DNA of 64,000 bases, taken from contig NZ_AP024903.1 in NCBI RefSeq assembly GCF_024347095.1, forward strand, positions 1,240,001-1,304,000. The letters run 5' to 3'. Position 1 is the stretch's first letter. Every line of letters begins with the position of its first letter. A model generated the notes under the pieces. It was given only the letters and a program-made list of their open reading frames with translations. It was not told the origin of the DNA and did not search any database. This stretch comes from Vibrio rhizosphaerae (lineage in GTDB: Bacteria; Pseudomonadota; Gammaproteobacteria; Enterobacterales; Vibrionaceae). Of the stretch, positions 26,558 through 36,678 are shown piece after piece. Made by a program: the position numbers and the translations under genes.

Positions 26558-27142
26558 TTATTCATAAACTCGGGTTGCAATAAATTCTTTGCCTTTATAT
26601 TTTCCAGTGAATTCACGATATGTTCTGCTATCATAGTTAATATCGAAGTCGTCAGATATGTAACCAGTTGTTCCATCATTTAATCTATATTCTTGATAGA
26701 TTATCTTTACTCTCATTTGAGAGTTGTCACTATTAAATGTCAAATCCCATAAGCCTGAATTTGTCTCTGAGGGTCTATTATCGTTTCTTTGAATATATTT
26801 AACTTGCCCATCTTCAGTGATATATTCAATATATTTAACTTCATCAATATTGACGGTTTTAGCACTGCGAATTGATTCACCAGAAACAAGGGTGACAGGT
26901 GTCTTATAGGTTTCACCATCTTTTTCTAGTAGCTTTAATTCGCCATCGTTGGTAACGAAAATAATATCATTTCCATTTACACTTCCATAATCGCTATAGA
27001 TACCAGAATAAGAATAACTTTTTACATTTTCATTTTGGAATAGTGTGTTTACTTTTGGTGTTGTAAATGAAACATCATCCGTAGCAAAAGCCTGAAAAGA
27101 GAAAAGAGATAATAACAGAGTCGCGGAGAGTAACTTTTTCAT
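26558..27142 (-). CDS. Exported protein of unknown function
   Basis: This 194-residue protein has a clear signal peptide (MKKLLSATLLLSLFSFQAFA, cleavage at residue 20). The mature part is polar and beta-rich with alternating aromatic residues (SYSYSGIYSDYGS..., KYIEYITEDGQVKYI), suggesting a small beta-sandwich or barrel-like periplasmic or secreted protein. No Cys occurs in the mature part and no catalytic motif is visible. AAGGAT precedes the ATG at good spacing, and a terminator follows, so it is a single-gene unit. Low GC against its neighbours suggests an accessory gene. Confidence 0.7.
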   Translation of the reverse strand: MKKLLSATLLLSLFSFQAFATDDVSFTTPKVNTLFQNENVKSYSYSGIYSDYGSVNGNDIIFVTNDGELKLLEKDGETYKTPVTLVSGESIRSAKTVNIDEVKYIEYITEDGQVKYIQRNDNRPSETNSGLWDLTFNSDNSQMRVKIIYQEYRLNDGTTGYISDDFDINYDSRTYREFTGKYKGKEFIATRVYE

Positions 27143-27240
27143 ATATATCCTTATAATTTATAATGATTAATGGAAGTGTCAAGAATAATAATATAGTCAA
27201 TTAATGTCAATGTGTTTGATATCTTATGTTGTTTATATTT

Positions 27241-27489
27241 ATGAAAAATTTAGTGAATGAAGGGATCGTCTGGTGTAGAGCGGCTTCAATACTATATATC
27301 AAAGATCTGAATAAAGAAGAAAAACTCGTTAGACTCCAACAGGCATTAGAGCTGTGCGACATTGATAACCCCGATTTTTATGAAGATGAAGTCGATATCC
27401 ACCTCTGCCAAAGGCCAGCAGAAGAAAGTGGTGACACCGTGCAAAAATACCAAACATTAGCAGGCTCAAAGTTCCATCACGTTCAGTAA
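27241..27489 (+). CDS. Small hypothetical protein, uncertain
   Basis: This 82-residue frame starts at ATG 27241 (MKNLVNEGIVW...). It has a charged, helical composition with the segment EEKLVRLQQALELC. It has no good ribosome site and no neighbour in the same direction. It could be a real orphan gene or the remainder of a longer one. Coding-like composition is the only support. Confidence 0.35.
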   Translation: MKNLVNEGIVWCRAASILYIKDLNKEEKLVRLQQALELCDIDNPDFYEDEVDIHLCQRPAEESGDTVQKYQTLAGSKFHHVQ

Positions 27490-27514
27490 AAAATCATACA
27501 ACAGTACGTAGGCC

Positions 27515-27536
27515 ACAGGTAGCCGTAGCTACCTGT
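27515..27536. terminator. Perfect stem-loop after panF
   Basis: ACAGGTAGC-CGTA-GCTACCTGT is a 9-bp perfect stem, 8 bases beyond the panF stop and 25 bases after the small plus-strand frame. It has no T-run on either side, so it is either a weak bidirectional terminator or an RNA 3'-end protector. Confidence 0.45.
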
Positions 27537-27544
27537 AAATAACA

Positions 27545-28999
27545 TCATTCAGCTGCTATAGCTGTCGGTGCTGCGGGTCTGAGATAGCTGCCGATGATAA
27601 AGGCGACCAACCCGAGTGCCAGTGTCGGTACAATCGGATGAATCCCACCGAGATCAGGCTTGCAGGCTACCAGCGAAATATAGCTGCTCAAACCAACCAC
27701 CATACTGCTCAATGCTCCGGTTGCCGAGGCTTTGGACCAGTACAAACCCAACACCAGCGGCCAGAGGAAGACTGCCTGTAAACCACCTAAAGCCATCAGA
27801 TTGAGCCAGATAATCATATCCGGCGGATGAGTGGCTGCTAAAAAGACCAGCAGGGCAAAAATACCTGTGACCCAAACAGAAAGACGGCTCAGCTTACGTT
27901 CACCCTGATCTTCTTGCAGCATCCGGGGATTGATATAGTTGAGATAGAGGTCTTTGAGCAGGGTTGCCGAAGCCTGAATCAGTTGCGAATCGATAGTGGA
28001 CATGATCGCCGCCATTGGGCCGGCGAGAAAGATACCCGCTACCATCGGAGGTAACACTGTCATCATCAATGTCGGCATAATCAGATCCGGGCTGGCAACT
28101 TCCGGAATAATTCCCCGGCCAAGCGCACCGGCCAGATGGGTACCGAACATCAGTAAAGCCATCATCACTGTGCTGATAACAATCCCTTTATGTAACGAAG
28201 CACTGTCTTTATAGGACATACAGCGAACCGCTGCATGAGGCAGGCCGATCACTCCGAAACAGACTAACACCCAGAAACTCAGAATAAACGGCTGGCTGAG
28301 AAAATGATCCGGCCCGTATGGGGTGACTAACGCGGGATCGATCTGATGCAGCCGGGTGACCAGTTCACCAACACCGTGACCGGCATGGATGACGCCCCAA
28401 AGTAACACAAAGGTTCCGATCAGCATCATAATTCCCTGAACGGTATCGGTCAGGACCACCGCCCGGAAGCCGCCGATCGTGGTATAGAGGCCGACCGTGC
28501 AGGCGAACAACAATAGCCCCTGATGATAAGACAGCCCGGTGACGGTTTGCAGTAATCTTGCCCCTCCGACAAACTGCACCACCATTGTACCGAAGAAGGC
28601 GAGCAGCAGTGTCAGTGAAGCAATAATGACGACGGTACGGTTCTGAAAACGGGCAAATAAAATATCATTGAGGGTTACCGCATTGTGGCGTCTGGCTTCC
28701 ATCGCAAATTTTTTCCCCAGTACGCCTAAGGTCAGCCACGTTGCAGGCAATTGAATCATCGCCAGTAACACCCAGCCAAGTCCCATTTTATAGGCGGCGC
28801 CCGGTCCGCCGATAAAACTGCTGGCGCTGGCATAGGTTGCTGCCAGTGTCATGGCGAGAACAAACCCGCCAAGGCTGCGACTACCGATAAAATATTCACT
28901 GAGAAATTGACCCGGCCGATGATGACGGCGGGTCAGCAGGGCCAGCCCAAAGACGGCGGCAAGATAGATCAATAACGGAATAATTAACTGACTATTCAT
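27545..28999 (-). CDS. panF: Sodium/pantothenate symporter
   Basis: This 484-residue inner-membrane protein of the solute:sodium symporter family has 12 to 13 hydrophobic helices, and the length matches PanF. Family marks include the N-terminal FLSEYFIGSRSLGGFVLAMT and ATYASASSFIGGPGAAY, which form the sodium-site helix, and later GPMAAIMSTIDSQLIQAS. It takes up pantothenate, the coenzyme A precursor, with sodium. It overlaps the yhdT-like gene by 8 bases in the same direction, the arrangement known from yhdT-panF in enterobacteria, which supports the substrate assignment over other symporters. Confidence 0.9.
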   Translation of the reverse strand: MNSQLIIPLLIYLAAVFGLALLTRRHHRPGQFLSEYFIGSRSLGGFVLAMTLAATYASASSFIGGPGAAYKMGLGWVLLAMIQLPATWLTLGVLGKKFAMEARRHNAVTLNDILFARFQNRTVVIIASLTLLLAFFGTMVVQFVGGARLLQTVTGLSYHQGLLLFACTVGLYTTIGGFRAVVLTDTVQGIMMLIGTFVLLWGVIHAGHGVGELVTRLHQIDPALVTPYGPDHFLSQPFILSFWVLVCFGVIGLPHAAVRCMSYKDSASLHKGIVISTVMMALLMFGTHLAGALGRGIIPEVASPDLIMPTLMMTVLPPMVAGIFLAGPMAAIMSTIDSQLIQASATLLKDLYLNYINPRMLQEDQGERKLSRLSVWVTGIFALLVFLAATHPPDMIIWLNLMALGGLQAVFLWPLVLGLYWSKASATGALSSMVVGLSSYISLVACKPDLGGIHPIVPTLALGLVAFIIGSYLRPAAPTAIAAE

Positions 29000-29333
29000 G
29001 GTCGGGATTCGGTTGTGAAGTGTGGGTCTGAGATGAATTCAGTGTGCTTGAGTCTGATTCCAAACCGTCTTCTTCTGTGGTTAGAGAGAAATTACGGTAG
29101 ACGTATTTCACCATCAGCGCGCACAGGAGGGTAAAAAGCACCGGGCCAATAACACAAGACAGCAGAAACCATAATGGCATTCCCCAATAAAGCTCAGGTA
29201 ACGCCTGCGATTCAGGTGAAGGGGAAAAACCGTAAGCCGTCGCATACCACCAGATAAAATATCCGAATGCCAGTGCGATTGCCCATAAGGCTTCCCGGTG
29301 TGCCTGACGATAAGACTCAGTCTGTTGATTCAT
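28992..29333 (-). CDS. yhdT: YhdT-family (DUF997) membrane protein
   Basis: This 113-residue protein has two membrane helices (about 13-33, WAIALAFGYFIWWYATAYGF; about 53-76, LWFLLSCVIGPVLFTLLCALMV) and a polar C-terminal tail. The FGYFIWWYATAYGF segment and the pairing with panF are typical of YhdT. It may be an auxiliary subunit of the pantothenate symporter; its role is not known. Translation is coupled to panF through the 8-bp overlap. Confidence 0.85.
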   Translation of the reverse strand: MNQQTESYRQAHREALWAIALAFGYFIWWYATAYGFSPSPESQALPELYWGMPLWFLLSCVIGPVLFTLLCALMVKYVYRNFSLTTEEDGLESDSSTLNSSQTHTSQPNPDHE

Positions 29334-29809
29334 CGGCTTGATTCTCCCTGTTCCCCGCAGCTAAAAAGACCATCATCTTTGAAATCATTCAGTTGAAGAT
29401 CTTTTCTGTCTCTGAATTTGGTGGGCGATGATACCAGATTGTTGACGATGAAGGTAAGTTGAGAATGCTGTTCATTACCGTGAATCTGAATTGGTTCTCA
29501 GGATAAACGGCACCCGAAGTCATCAGATGATTTGTCAATGATGGGTGTAAGAGATTTGATCGTTGCATCCATAATATGAGTATTATTTCACGTAATTTAT
29601 GATTGGTTTTTGTGTTTGATCGACCTTCTGCCCATATTTTCTCTATGTTCAGGAGAAAATTTCCTGCCCGGTGCTCGGTTTCAGCCTGATGATAAAGCAT
29701 GGTTCAGATATGGATTCCGTGTCTTATTTGGCGGGCTCCATATGGATAGCCGAGGTTGAGAACGTTCCTTCTTAGACATCCGAGAACCTTGAATCAGGAG
29801 ATGAATTGC
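29334..29809. other. Intergenic region between divergent yhdT and the binding-protein operon
   Basis: No gene or strong hairpin was found in these 476 bases. It must contain the promoters of both divergent units. A 103-codon minus-strand frame (29389-29700) has no ribosome site and a composition unlike protein. Confidence 0.6.
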
Positions 29810-30895
29810 ATGGTGTTCACTCAATTATTTCGCAGCCACCTCGGGAGAATTCGGCCCCGGTGTTGGTTGTCTGTCCTTTCGATACTTTGCCCGCTGTTGT
29901 TCACTGTTTATGTGCCTTTTATTCAGGCGAATGGCGTCGTCAGCGGTGATACGAGCGATAAAAAAATCGTCTTTAGTAATTCCTATGCAGGCAGTGATTT
30001 TCGCAAAGTGATGGTTCAAAACTGGAAAGATGTCGCATCACAGGCACAGCACAATGCATTGATCAGCGAGGCTCCGGTGTTCAGTGCCAATAACTCGGTA
30101 CCGGAGCAGGCGCAGCAAATCCAGAATATGATCATGGAAGACTATGATGGCATTGTGATCCTGGCTGCATCCGATACCGCGCTGAGGGGGGTTGTTCGTG
30201 ATGCCTGTCAGGCTGGTATTGTGGTGGTGGTGCTGGCCAGTAAGGTCAGTGAACCTTGTGTTTATGAGGTGAACTACGATTGGGATGAAATGGGGCAGGC
30301 TGAGATTGACTATGTTGCCAAACGCTTGCAAGGCAAAGGCAATTTGCTGGAAATTCGGGGGATTGCCGGTGATGCAACCGATGCGGATATCAGTTCGGGG
30401 ATTCACAAAGCCGTACAACAATATCCGGGTCTGCATATCGTCCATACGGTATACGGTCAGTGGACTAATTCGGTTGCCAAGAAAGAAGTTGCATTAGCGC
30501 TGCCGGCATTACCGAAAATTGATGCGGTGGTGGTGCAGGGCGGCGATGGTTATGGTGCCGCAATGGCTTTTCAGGAAGCCGGACGGCCTGTGCCGATTAT
30601 TGTGATGGGCAACCGACAGAATGAGTTAGCTTTCTGGCAGCAAGCGCGGGATGCTCACGGTTATGAAACATTCTCCATTTCGGCCAGCCCGAGTATTTCA
30701 CAGGTCGGGTTTTGGGTCGCACAGCAAATTCTGGCCGGAAAAGAAGTACCGAAGGTGGTACACGTACCACTGGTGACGATATACAGTGACGAGCTGGATA
30801 CATGGCTTGAGAAAATCCCCGTCGGCGGTGCAGCAAACCCGTCATATTCTCAGCAAGATGTGGTGAAAATGATTGATGCCGCCATGCAGCAGTAA
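29810..30895 (+). CDS. Periplasmic sugar-type substrate-binding protein (type I fold)
   Basis: This 361-residue exported protein has a signal segment (hydrophobic WLSVLSILCPLLFTVYVPFIQA) and the ribose-binding-like fold: IVFSNSYAGSDFRKVMVQNWKD at the N-lobe start, QAQQIQNMIMEDYDGIVILAAS and a later VVVQGGDGYGAAMAFQEAG. I chose ATG 29810 because CAGGAG lies 9 bases upstream. It stands alone without ABC permease genes and is followed 18 bases later by a sensor kinase. It therefore probably serves as the ligand sensor for that kinase, as LuxP does for LuxQ. The ligand is unknown. Confidence 0.85.
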   Translation: MVFTQLFRSHLGRIRPRCWLSVLSILCPLLFTVYVPFIQANGVVSGDTSDKKIVFSNSYAGSDFRKVMVQNWKDVASQAQHNALISEAPVFSANNSVPEQAQQIQNMIMEDYDGIVILAASDTALRGVVRDACQAGIVVVVLASKVSEPCVYEVNYDWDEMGQAEIDYVAKRLQGKGNLLEIRGIAGDATDADISSGIHKAVQQYPGLHIVHTVYGQWTNSVAKKEVALALPALPKIDAVVVQGGDGYGAAMAFQEAGRPVPIIVMGNRQNELAFWQQARDAHGYETFSISASPSISQVGFWVAQQILAGKEVPKVVHVPLVTIYSDELDTWLEKIPVGGAANPSYSQQDVVKMIDAAMQQ

Positions 30896-30913
30896 GGGTG
30901 TGGATACAAGGTT

Positions 30914-33900
30914 ATGCTGAAAATCAGATCATTTGAGCACTGGTCGATTACTACCAAAATTACGGTATCCGTGATTTTGCTGGTGTTACTGAATCTGGGG
31001 GTCTCAGCCGTTCACTTTTACAGCCTGAAGCAGTTGAAAAAGTCAGTAGAAATGATTAGTTACGGCTCCGCAGTCATGGCTTCTGTCAATGATGCCGCCG
31101 AGCGGGTCGAGAACTTTATCTCTTCCCGCGAGATGTCCCGGCTCAATGAAGTGAAGGCCATCATGGAAGAGAATGTTGAGACGCTTGCCCATTTAGATCT
31201 CAGTGATCTTGAAAGTGTGCATGCTGAAGAGGTTTCTGCACTGAAGAGAAGAATGCGTTACTTCTCGAATACCGTCGATATCTTAGGGCTGGCAACCGAA
31301 ATGATGGAAACCGAAACCGCCAATATGACCCGCCAGCAGACTCAGTTGCAAAACGTTGCAAACGCGATAGAAGCACATCTGACGCAACAGCGGGAGCAGC
31401 TTGAGCATCAAATGGATTTACAGAATACCGGGGTGAACAAAGTGTATCAGTCTCATCAGGTGATTCAGAGTCTGCGTGCGGGGGAGCACAAAATGTCTTC
31501 TTTGTTGCTACCTGATGTAACCGGGGACGTTGCACAACCGCTGTTGGAAACCCGGCAGGCATTGCAGGCGATGTTTCCGGTGCTCCAGATGCTGCAAGCG
31601 TTGAATGAGCAACCGGAGTGGCTGACGGCGACAGAGCAATTGCAACAGGCAATGATAGCGGCCCGTAGCGATCTGGACACATTACGTTCTTCGACCTCAG
31701 ACCGTGGCATCGCTTATCGGCGCATGGTGGCGCATTTTAAAACCATTGAGCGGCTGCTTGAAACACTCGAACACTTTGTCGCAACCCGGGAAGGCCAAAT
31801 CGGGCAGACCCTCGATCAGCTCCGTACCGAGATTGGGCTCTTGCAAAACTCAATTAATATTTCCAGACGATTTACCGAGCGCGTGGCTTATCTGGAAGCC
31901 AAGACCCTGAATTTTTTGCTGCATTCAACAGACGATGAGGCCGCTCTGGTTCATGAAACACTAGATCAACTGGGGCATTACTCACGGATTTTGCCAGCGG
32001 TGAATACGCTCACATCTTCACAAGACGCGACCGTGACGGTCAACTCTTTAATTGATGGTTACCGTGATGCGTTTATTCGTTTTCGTCAGGCCAACTATGC
32101 GTTGTCCCGGGTTCACAAAAAGGTACGGGAAGAGGCGGACCGGGCATCCTCGCTGGTGTCTCAATTTGCCAAGGAGCAGCAAAACGAAGCGGATAAACAT
32201 AATGAATGGAGTGAGCTGTCCGGCACAATTGTCGGTGCGATTACCGCATTAACCGCCCTGTTTATTGCTTGGTTCTCTTCACGGCTGATCGCCAGACCGA
32301 TTATCTCGCTGGCTGCGGTGATGCGCCAATTGGCGGCCGGGGATCTGGACGTCAACATTACCGGGGTGGCTCGTCAGGATGAAGTCGGCAGTATGTCTCG
32401 TGCGGTGAAAATCTTTCAGGAAAATGCGGTCAAAGTGCGGGCAATGGAAGCGGAAGCGGAGTCAGAGCGCCAACAGATAATGGCTCAGCTGGAACGGCGT
32501 GTGGTAGAACGGACAGAAGACTTACAGCACAAAACCGAACAACTGGAAGCTCAGGCCAATGAACTGAATCGGGCGCGTATTCAGGCAGAGGCCGCGACGC
32601 ATGCAAAATCGGTTTTTCTGGCCAATATGAGCCATGAGCTGAGAACCCCGTTAAATGCGATTCTTGGCTATGCACAACTGATGCATCGGGCTCCTGAATT
32701 GAATGAACAGCAAAAAGAAGGACTGAATACCATCATCCAGAGTGGTCATCATTTACTGACCCTGATTAATGATTTGCTCGACTTGTCGAAAATTGAAGCC
32801 GGGCGGATGGATATGACGCCGGAGGCCGTTGATTTAACCCGGTGTTTTCAGAATGTACTGGAAATTATTCGGATTAAAGCCGCTCAGAAGGGGTTGGCAC
32901 TGAAGCTTCAGGTCAAGCCCCAGAAGTTGCCTTGGGTGTTTGTTGATGAAAAGCGTCTGCGTCAGGTGTTACTGAATTTGTTAGGGAATGCCGTCAAATA
33001 TACCGATACAGGTTATGTCTGCCTCAAAGCTGTCGCAGACTGCGTCGACACGGCTGACTCGGTTCTCGTCACTTTTTCGGTAGAAGACAGCGGTATCGGG
33101 ATTGCCCCCGAAATGCAAAGCATTATTTTTCGTCCCTTTGAGCGGGTTGGTGATAAAAAACGTCAGATTATTGGTACGGGTCTTGGCCTTGCGATTAGTC
33201 AGCAATTGGTCAAACAAATGGGCGGCGAGATTCAGGTGACCAGTCAGGCCGGTGTGGGGAGTCAGTTTTTCTTTGCGCTGGATTTGCCGGTTGTGGCGGA
33301 GAAACGTTTGCCTGATGCTGGCCTTCGTCAAGAGAATATCATTGGCTACGAGGGAAGCCGCAAGCAGATCCTGATTGTCGATGATGTGCTCGAGAACCGG
33401 AGGTTATTGGTTGATCTGTTGGGTGAAATTGGCTTTGAAACCAGTGAAGCCGTCGATGGTCAGGGTGGCATTGAACAAGCGTATGCCAAGCGGCCGGATT
33501 TGATTTTGATGGATATTGTGATGCCGGTGATGGATGGGCTGGAGGCGACACGGCGGATTCGGTTGATTCCGGAACTGGAAGAGATACCGATTCTGATGGT
33601 GTCGGCCAGTGCATCCAAAACCGAATTCATTCAGGGCGAAGAAGCCGGAGCAAGTGGCTTTGTCAGTAAGCCGGTTGATCGAAATCGCTTACTGATTCAG
33701 ATTGGTGAACAGTTGAACCTCACATGGATTGTTGATGAACAGTCATCAGAATTGGATGCATCTCCGTTGGTGTCCGATACTTCAACATGGGTGACGCCCC
33801 CAAGAGAGCAATTAGAAGCACTGCATCATTTGGCATTGATCGGCAATATGCGTCATATCCGCAGTTGGGCGGAGGATCTGAGAGCCGGAGATGCCTGCTA

Positions 33901-34003
33901 TGAGGCGTTTGCTGCGCATTTAATTGAGATGACGAAGTCGTTTCAATCCCGGGCGATATCCTTATTGGTCAATGAGTTATTGGAAAGGAAATCCGCAATA
34001 TGA
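30914..34003 (+). CDS. Hybrid sensor histidine kinase (TorS/LuxQ-like layout)
   Basis: This is a 1029-residue inner-membrane kinase: first membrane helix at about 13-34, long helical periplasmic sensor at about 35-435, second helix at about 438-460, HAMP at about 460-512, coiled coil, HisKA with the phospho-His in MSHELRTPLNAIL (His574), an ATPase domain (LLNLLGNAVKYT, ASGIG-type box DSGIGI and GTGLGLAIS), and a receiver domain with phospho-Asp867 (LILMDIVMP). No canonical HPt domain follows; the last 100 residues are helical. It probably senses the adjacent binding protein and passes the signal to the response regulator whose start overlaps its stop by 4 bases (ATGA). Confidence 0.92.
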   Translation: MLKIRSFEHWSITTKITVSVILLVLLNLGVSAVHFYSLKQLKKSVEMISYGSAVMASVNDAAERVENFISSREMSRLNEVKAIMEENVETLAHLDLSDLESVHAEEVSALKRRMRYFSNTVDILGLATEMMETETANMTRQQTQLQNVANAIEAHLTQQREQLEHQMDLQNTGVNKVYQSHQVIQSLRAGEHKMSSLLLPDVTGDVAQPLLETRQALQAMFPVLQMLQALNEQPEWLTATEQLQQAMIAARSDLDTLRSSTSDRGIAYRRMVAHFKTIERLLETLEHFVATREGQIGQTLDQLRTEIGLLQNSINISRRFTERVAYLEAKTLNFLLHSTDDEAALVHETLDQLGHYSRILPAVNTLTSSQDATVTVNSLIDGYRDAFIRFRQANYALSRVHKKVREEADRASSLVSQFAKEQQNEADKHNEWSELSGTIVGAITALTALFIAWFSSRLIARPIISLAAVMRQLAAGDLDVNITGVARQDEVGSMSRAVKIFQENAVKVRAMEAEAESERQQIMAQLERRVVERTEDLQHKTEQLEAQANELNRARIQAEAATHAKSVFLANMSHELRTPLNAILGYAQLMHRAPELNEQQKEGLNTIIQSGHHLLTLINDLLDLSKIEAGRMDMTPEAVDLTRCFQNVLEIIRIKAAQKGLALKLQVKPQKLPWVFVDEKRLRQVLLNLLGNAVKYTDTGYVCLKAVADCVDTADSVLVTFSVEDSGIGIAPEMQSIIFRPFERVGDKKRQIIGTGLGLAISQQLVKQMGGEIQVTSQAGVGSQFFFALDLPVVAEKRLPDAGLRQENIIGYEGSRKQILIVDDVLENRRLLVDLLGEIGFETSEAVDGQGGIEQAYAKRPDLILMDIVMPVMDGLEATRRIRLIPELEEIPILMVSASASKTEFIQGEEAGASGFVSKPVDRNRLLIQIGEQLNLTWIVDEQSSELDASPLVSDTSTWVTPPREQLEALHHLALIGNMRHIRSWAEDLRAGDACYEAFAAHLIEMTKSFQSRAISLLVNELLERKSAI

Positions 34004-36678
34004 ATCGTGTAGAAACTCAAGCATTGCAGCAACAAGAGCAGGTCATTCTGATCATCGACGATACACCGGCCAACTTGGGTGTACTGGTGGATGAACTGGA
34101 TGGCCGGCATTTTCAGGTTTTGATTGCGGAAGACGGGGAAGAAGGTTTACAGCGGGCTGACTATGTTGTGCCGGATTTGATTTTACTGGATGTGATGATG
34201 CCGGGCATGAATGGTTTTGAAGTGTGTTCGCACTTAAAGCAGAACCGTAAAACATGCCATATTCCGGTGATTTTCATGACGGCATTGAATGATGTGACGG
34301 ACAAGGTCACTGGCTTTGATGTCGGTGGGGTGGATTATATTACCAAGCCGTTTCAGATCGAAGAGGTGGTCTCACGAATTAAGCTTCACCTGTCTGTGTG
34401 TGATATGCAGCAACGGCTCAGTGAAAAAAATCAACAGTTGGTTGAAGAGAGCCAGATTCGTCAACAAGCGCAGGTGGAACTCAATCAGCTCTTTCAAGAG
34501 CAACAGCGTTTACTGGAGCATTCCGGGGTGGGGATTGCGTTTCTGCGCCAACGACGGATTGTCAGATGCAACCAGAAACTGGCAACACTGTTTGATGAGA
34601 CGATTGAAGCCTTGCACGATATGTCGATTGAATCGCTTTATGCTGCTGAATATCAGGATGATTACATTCAGCAGGCCGCCCGCCAGTCATTGGTTCAGCA
34701 AGGCGAGTATGTGTTGGACATTCGTTATCAACGCCGCGATGGCCAGCATTTCTGGGGAGAAACCATTTTAACTGCGGTTGACCGGGAAGATCTATCCAAG
34801 GGTGAAATTCTGGTCATTCACGATATTGATCAGCGCAAACGCACCGAGGCTCTGCGCATCGGCCAAGGGCAGTTGTTTGAAATGATGGTGACCGGCTCTC
34901 CACTGGACGATATTCTCAATCGTTTAATTCAATTAATTGAAGCCAATCAGCCACAGACCCTTGGGGCAATATTTTTAAAAAGTGATGAACATTTAACGCT
35001 ACGCACCGCACCGGCACTCCCGACGGGATTCGCTGAGCAGTATGCCGCGTTATTTCCTGATGGTGAGTCCGTGGCTGTCTCGTTGAGTCCGAACAGTGAA
35101 GCCGTGCGCTGTGAACAGGCGGTGTGGCTTGAGGATACGCGCACGTCAAACCCTGAATGGGAGGCTTACCGTGTTTTACTGGGCCGATTCGGGATTCAGG
35201 CCAGCTATATCATCCCGATGGTCACGTCACAGGGACATATTTTAGGCACACTGACCCTGTATTTTCTCGAACAATATCACCCGCATCAGGTCGATATGAC
35301 GTTTATTGATATGGCAACGCGGATTGCGGGGATTGCCATTGAACGGCAGCATCATGAAGAGCGAATTCAATATCTGGCACACCACGACACCTTAACGCAA
35401 CTCCCCAACCGGACTCTGTTAGATGACCGTTTGAATCAAGGGTTGTTATGGGCGCAGCGCTATGATCGGAAAGTCACCGTCGTGCTGATTGATTTAGACC
35501 ATTTCAAAATGATCAATGACAGTTTGGGCCATAGTGCCGGGGATGAATTGCTGCAAATCATCGCGAAGCGAATGGAAAGTTGCATCCGAAAAACCGATAC
35601 GCTGGCGCGTTTAGGCGGAGATGAATTTGTGGTGGTTTTGTATAATGCCAATCCGATTGAGCTGGTTCTCAACCGGATCAAAGAAGCGATTGCTGAGCCC
35701 ATTCAGGTTGCTGAACATGAAATCAGAATGACGAGTAGTATCGGATTCGCCAACTATCCTGAGGATGGTCAGAACGCCGATGTTTTGTTAAGAAATGCTG
35801 ATGTTGCCATGTATCACGCCAAAGAGTCAGGCCGGAATAGTTTTCAGCACTATAGTCTGGATATGGGCAACGAAATTCAAGAACGGATGGTGCTGCAGGA
35901 GAACCTGCGCCATGCATTGGATAATCAAGAGTTTGTCCTGCACTATCAGCCTCAGTATTGTTTTCATACCCGGCGAATTATTGGCGTTGAAGCACTATTG
36001 CGTTGGCAACATCCTGAATTCGGTATGGTGCCTCCGATGCGTTTTATCCAGTTGGCTGAAACCACCGGCCTGATTGTACCGATCGGAGATTGGGTGTTGC
36101 AGGCCGCATGTAAACAGAATAAGGCATGGCAGGATGCCGGCATTCAGGACCTCTGCGTGGCGGTGAATGTTTCAGCCCGCCAGTTTCATGAGAAAGATTT
36201 ACCGGAGCGCGTGGCAGCGGCTTTAGAAATGAGCGGACTAGAGCCCCGCTATCTGGAATTGGAAATTACCGAGAGCGTGGTGATGCAAAACCCGCAAGAA
36301 GCGGTCGAGATCATGCAAAAAATTAATCGGATGGGCGTTCAGCTTTCGATTGATGATTTCGGGACCGGTTACTCCAGTCTCAGTGCGTTGAAAAACTTTC
36401 CGGTTCACCGCCTGAAAATTGATCGCGCTTTTGTCACCGATCTGCCGGACAACCCTGAAGGGTGCAGTATTGCGCAAGCGGTCATTGCATTAGGCCATAG
36501 TCTGGGGCTGAATGTGATTGCCGAAGGGGTGGAAGATGAGCGGCAACTGGCTTTCTTACATCAGCACCAATGTGATGAGATACAGGGGTATTATCTGTGT
36601 CGTCCTGAGCCGGTTGATGGGTGTGAAGCCTTTTTGCTGTCACGTCCTGACCCACTAAATTTGTTGGATGGATCATGA
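34000..36678 (+). CDS. Response regulator with PAS, GAF, GGDEF and EAL domains
   Basis: This 892-residue cytoplasmic protein turns c-di-GMP over. Domains: receiver with phospho-Asp64 (DLILLDVMMP), coiled linker, PAS at about 165-285, GAF at about 300-450, GGDEF with the intact motif GGDEF at 539-543, EAL with EALLRW at 664-669 and later NVSARQF, LEITES, DDFGTGYSSL. Both catalytic motifs look intact, so it may make or break c-di-GMP; often one domain dominates. It is translationally coupled to the upstream hybrid kinase, so phosphorylation by that kinase is likely. Confidence 0.93.
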   Translation: MNRVETQALQQQEQVILIIDDTPANLGVLVDELDGRHFQVLIAEDGEEGLQRADYVVPDLILLDVMMPGMNGFEVCSHLKQNRKTCHIPVIFMTALNDVTDKVTGFDVGGVDYITKPFQIEEVVSRIKLHLSVCDMQQRLSEKNQQLVEESQIRQQAQVELNQLFQEQQRLLEHSGVGIAFLRQRRIVRCNQKLATLFDETIEALHDMSIESLYAAEYQDDYIQQAARQSLVQQGEYVLDIRYQRRDGQHFWGETILTAVDREDLSKGEILVIHDIDQRKRTEALRIGQGQLFEMMVTGSPLDDILNRLIQLIEANQPQTLGAIFLKSDEHLTLRTAPALPTGFAEQYAALFPDGESVAVSLSPNSEAVRCEQAVWLEDTRTSNPEWEAYRVLLGRFGIQASYIIPMVTSQGHILGTLTLYFLEQYHPHQVDMTFIDMATRIAGIAIERQHHEERIQYLAHHDTLTQLPNRTLLDDRLNQGLLWAQRYDRKVTVVLIDLDHFKMINDSLGHSAGDELLQIIAKRMESCIRKTDTLARLGGDEFVVVLYNANPIELVLNRIKEAIAEPIQVAEHEIRMTSSIGFANYPEDGQNADVLLRNADVAMYHAKESGRNSFQHYSLDMGNEIQERMVLQENLRHALDNQEFVLHYQPQYCFHTRRIIGVEALLRWQHPEFGMVPPMRFIQLAETTGLIVPIGDWVLQAACKQNKAWQDAGIQDLCVAVNVSARQFHEKDLPERVAAALEMSGLEPRYLELEITESVVMQNPQEAVEIMQKINRMGVQLSIDDFGTGYSSLSALKNFPVHRLKIDRAFVTDLPDNPEGCSIAQAVIALGHSLGLNVIAEGVEDERQLAFLHQHQCDEIQGYYLCRPEPVDGCEAFLLSRPDPLNLLDGS

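Noticed and set aside
29389-29700. Minus-strand frame of 103 codons upstream of yhdT
   Set aside because: No ribosome site and a composition unlike protein; treated as intergenic.
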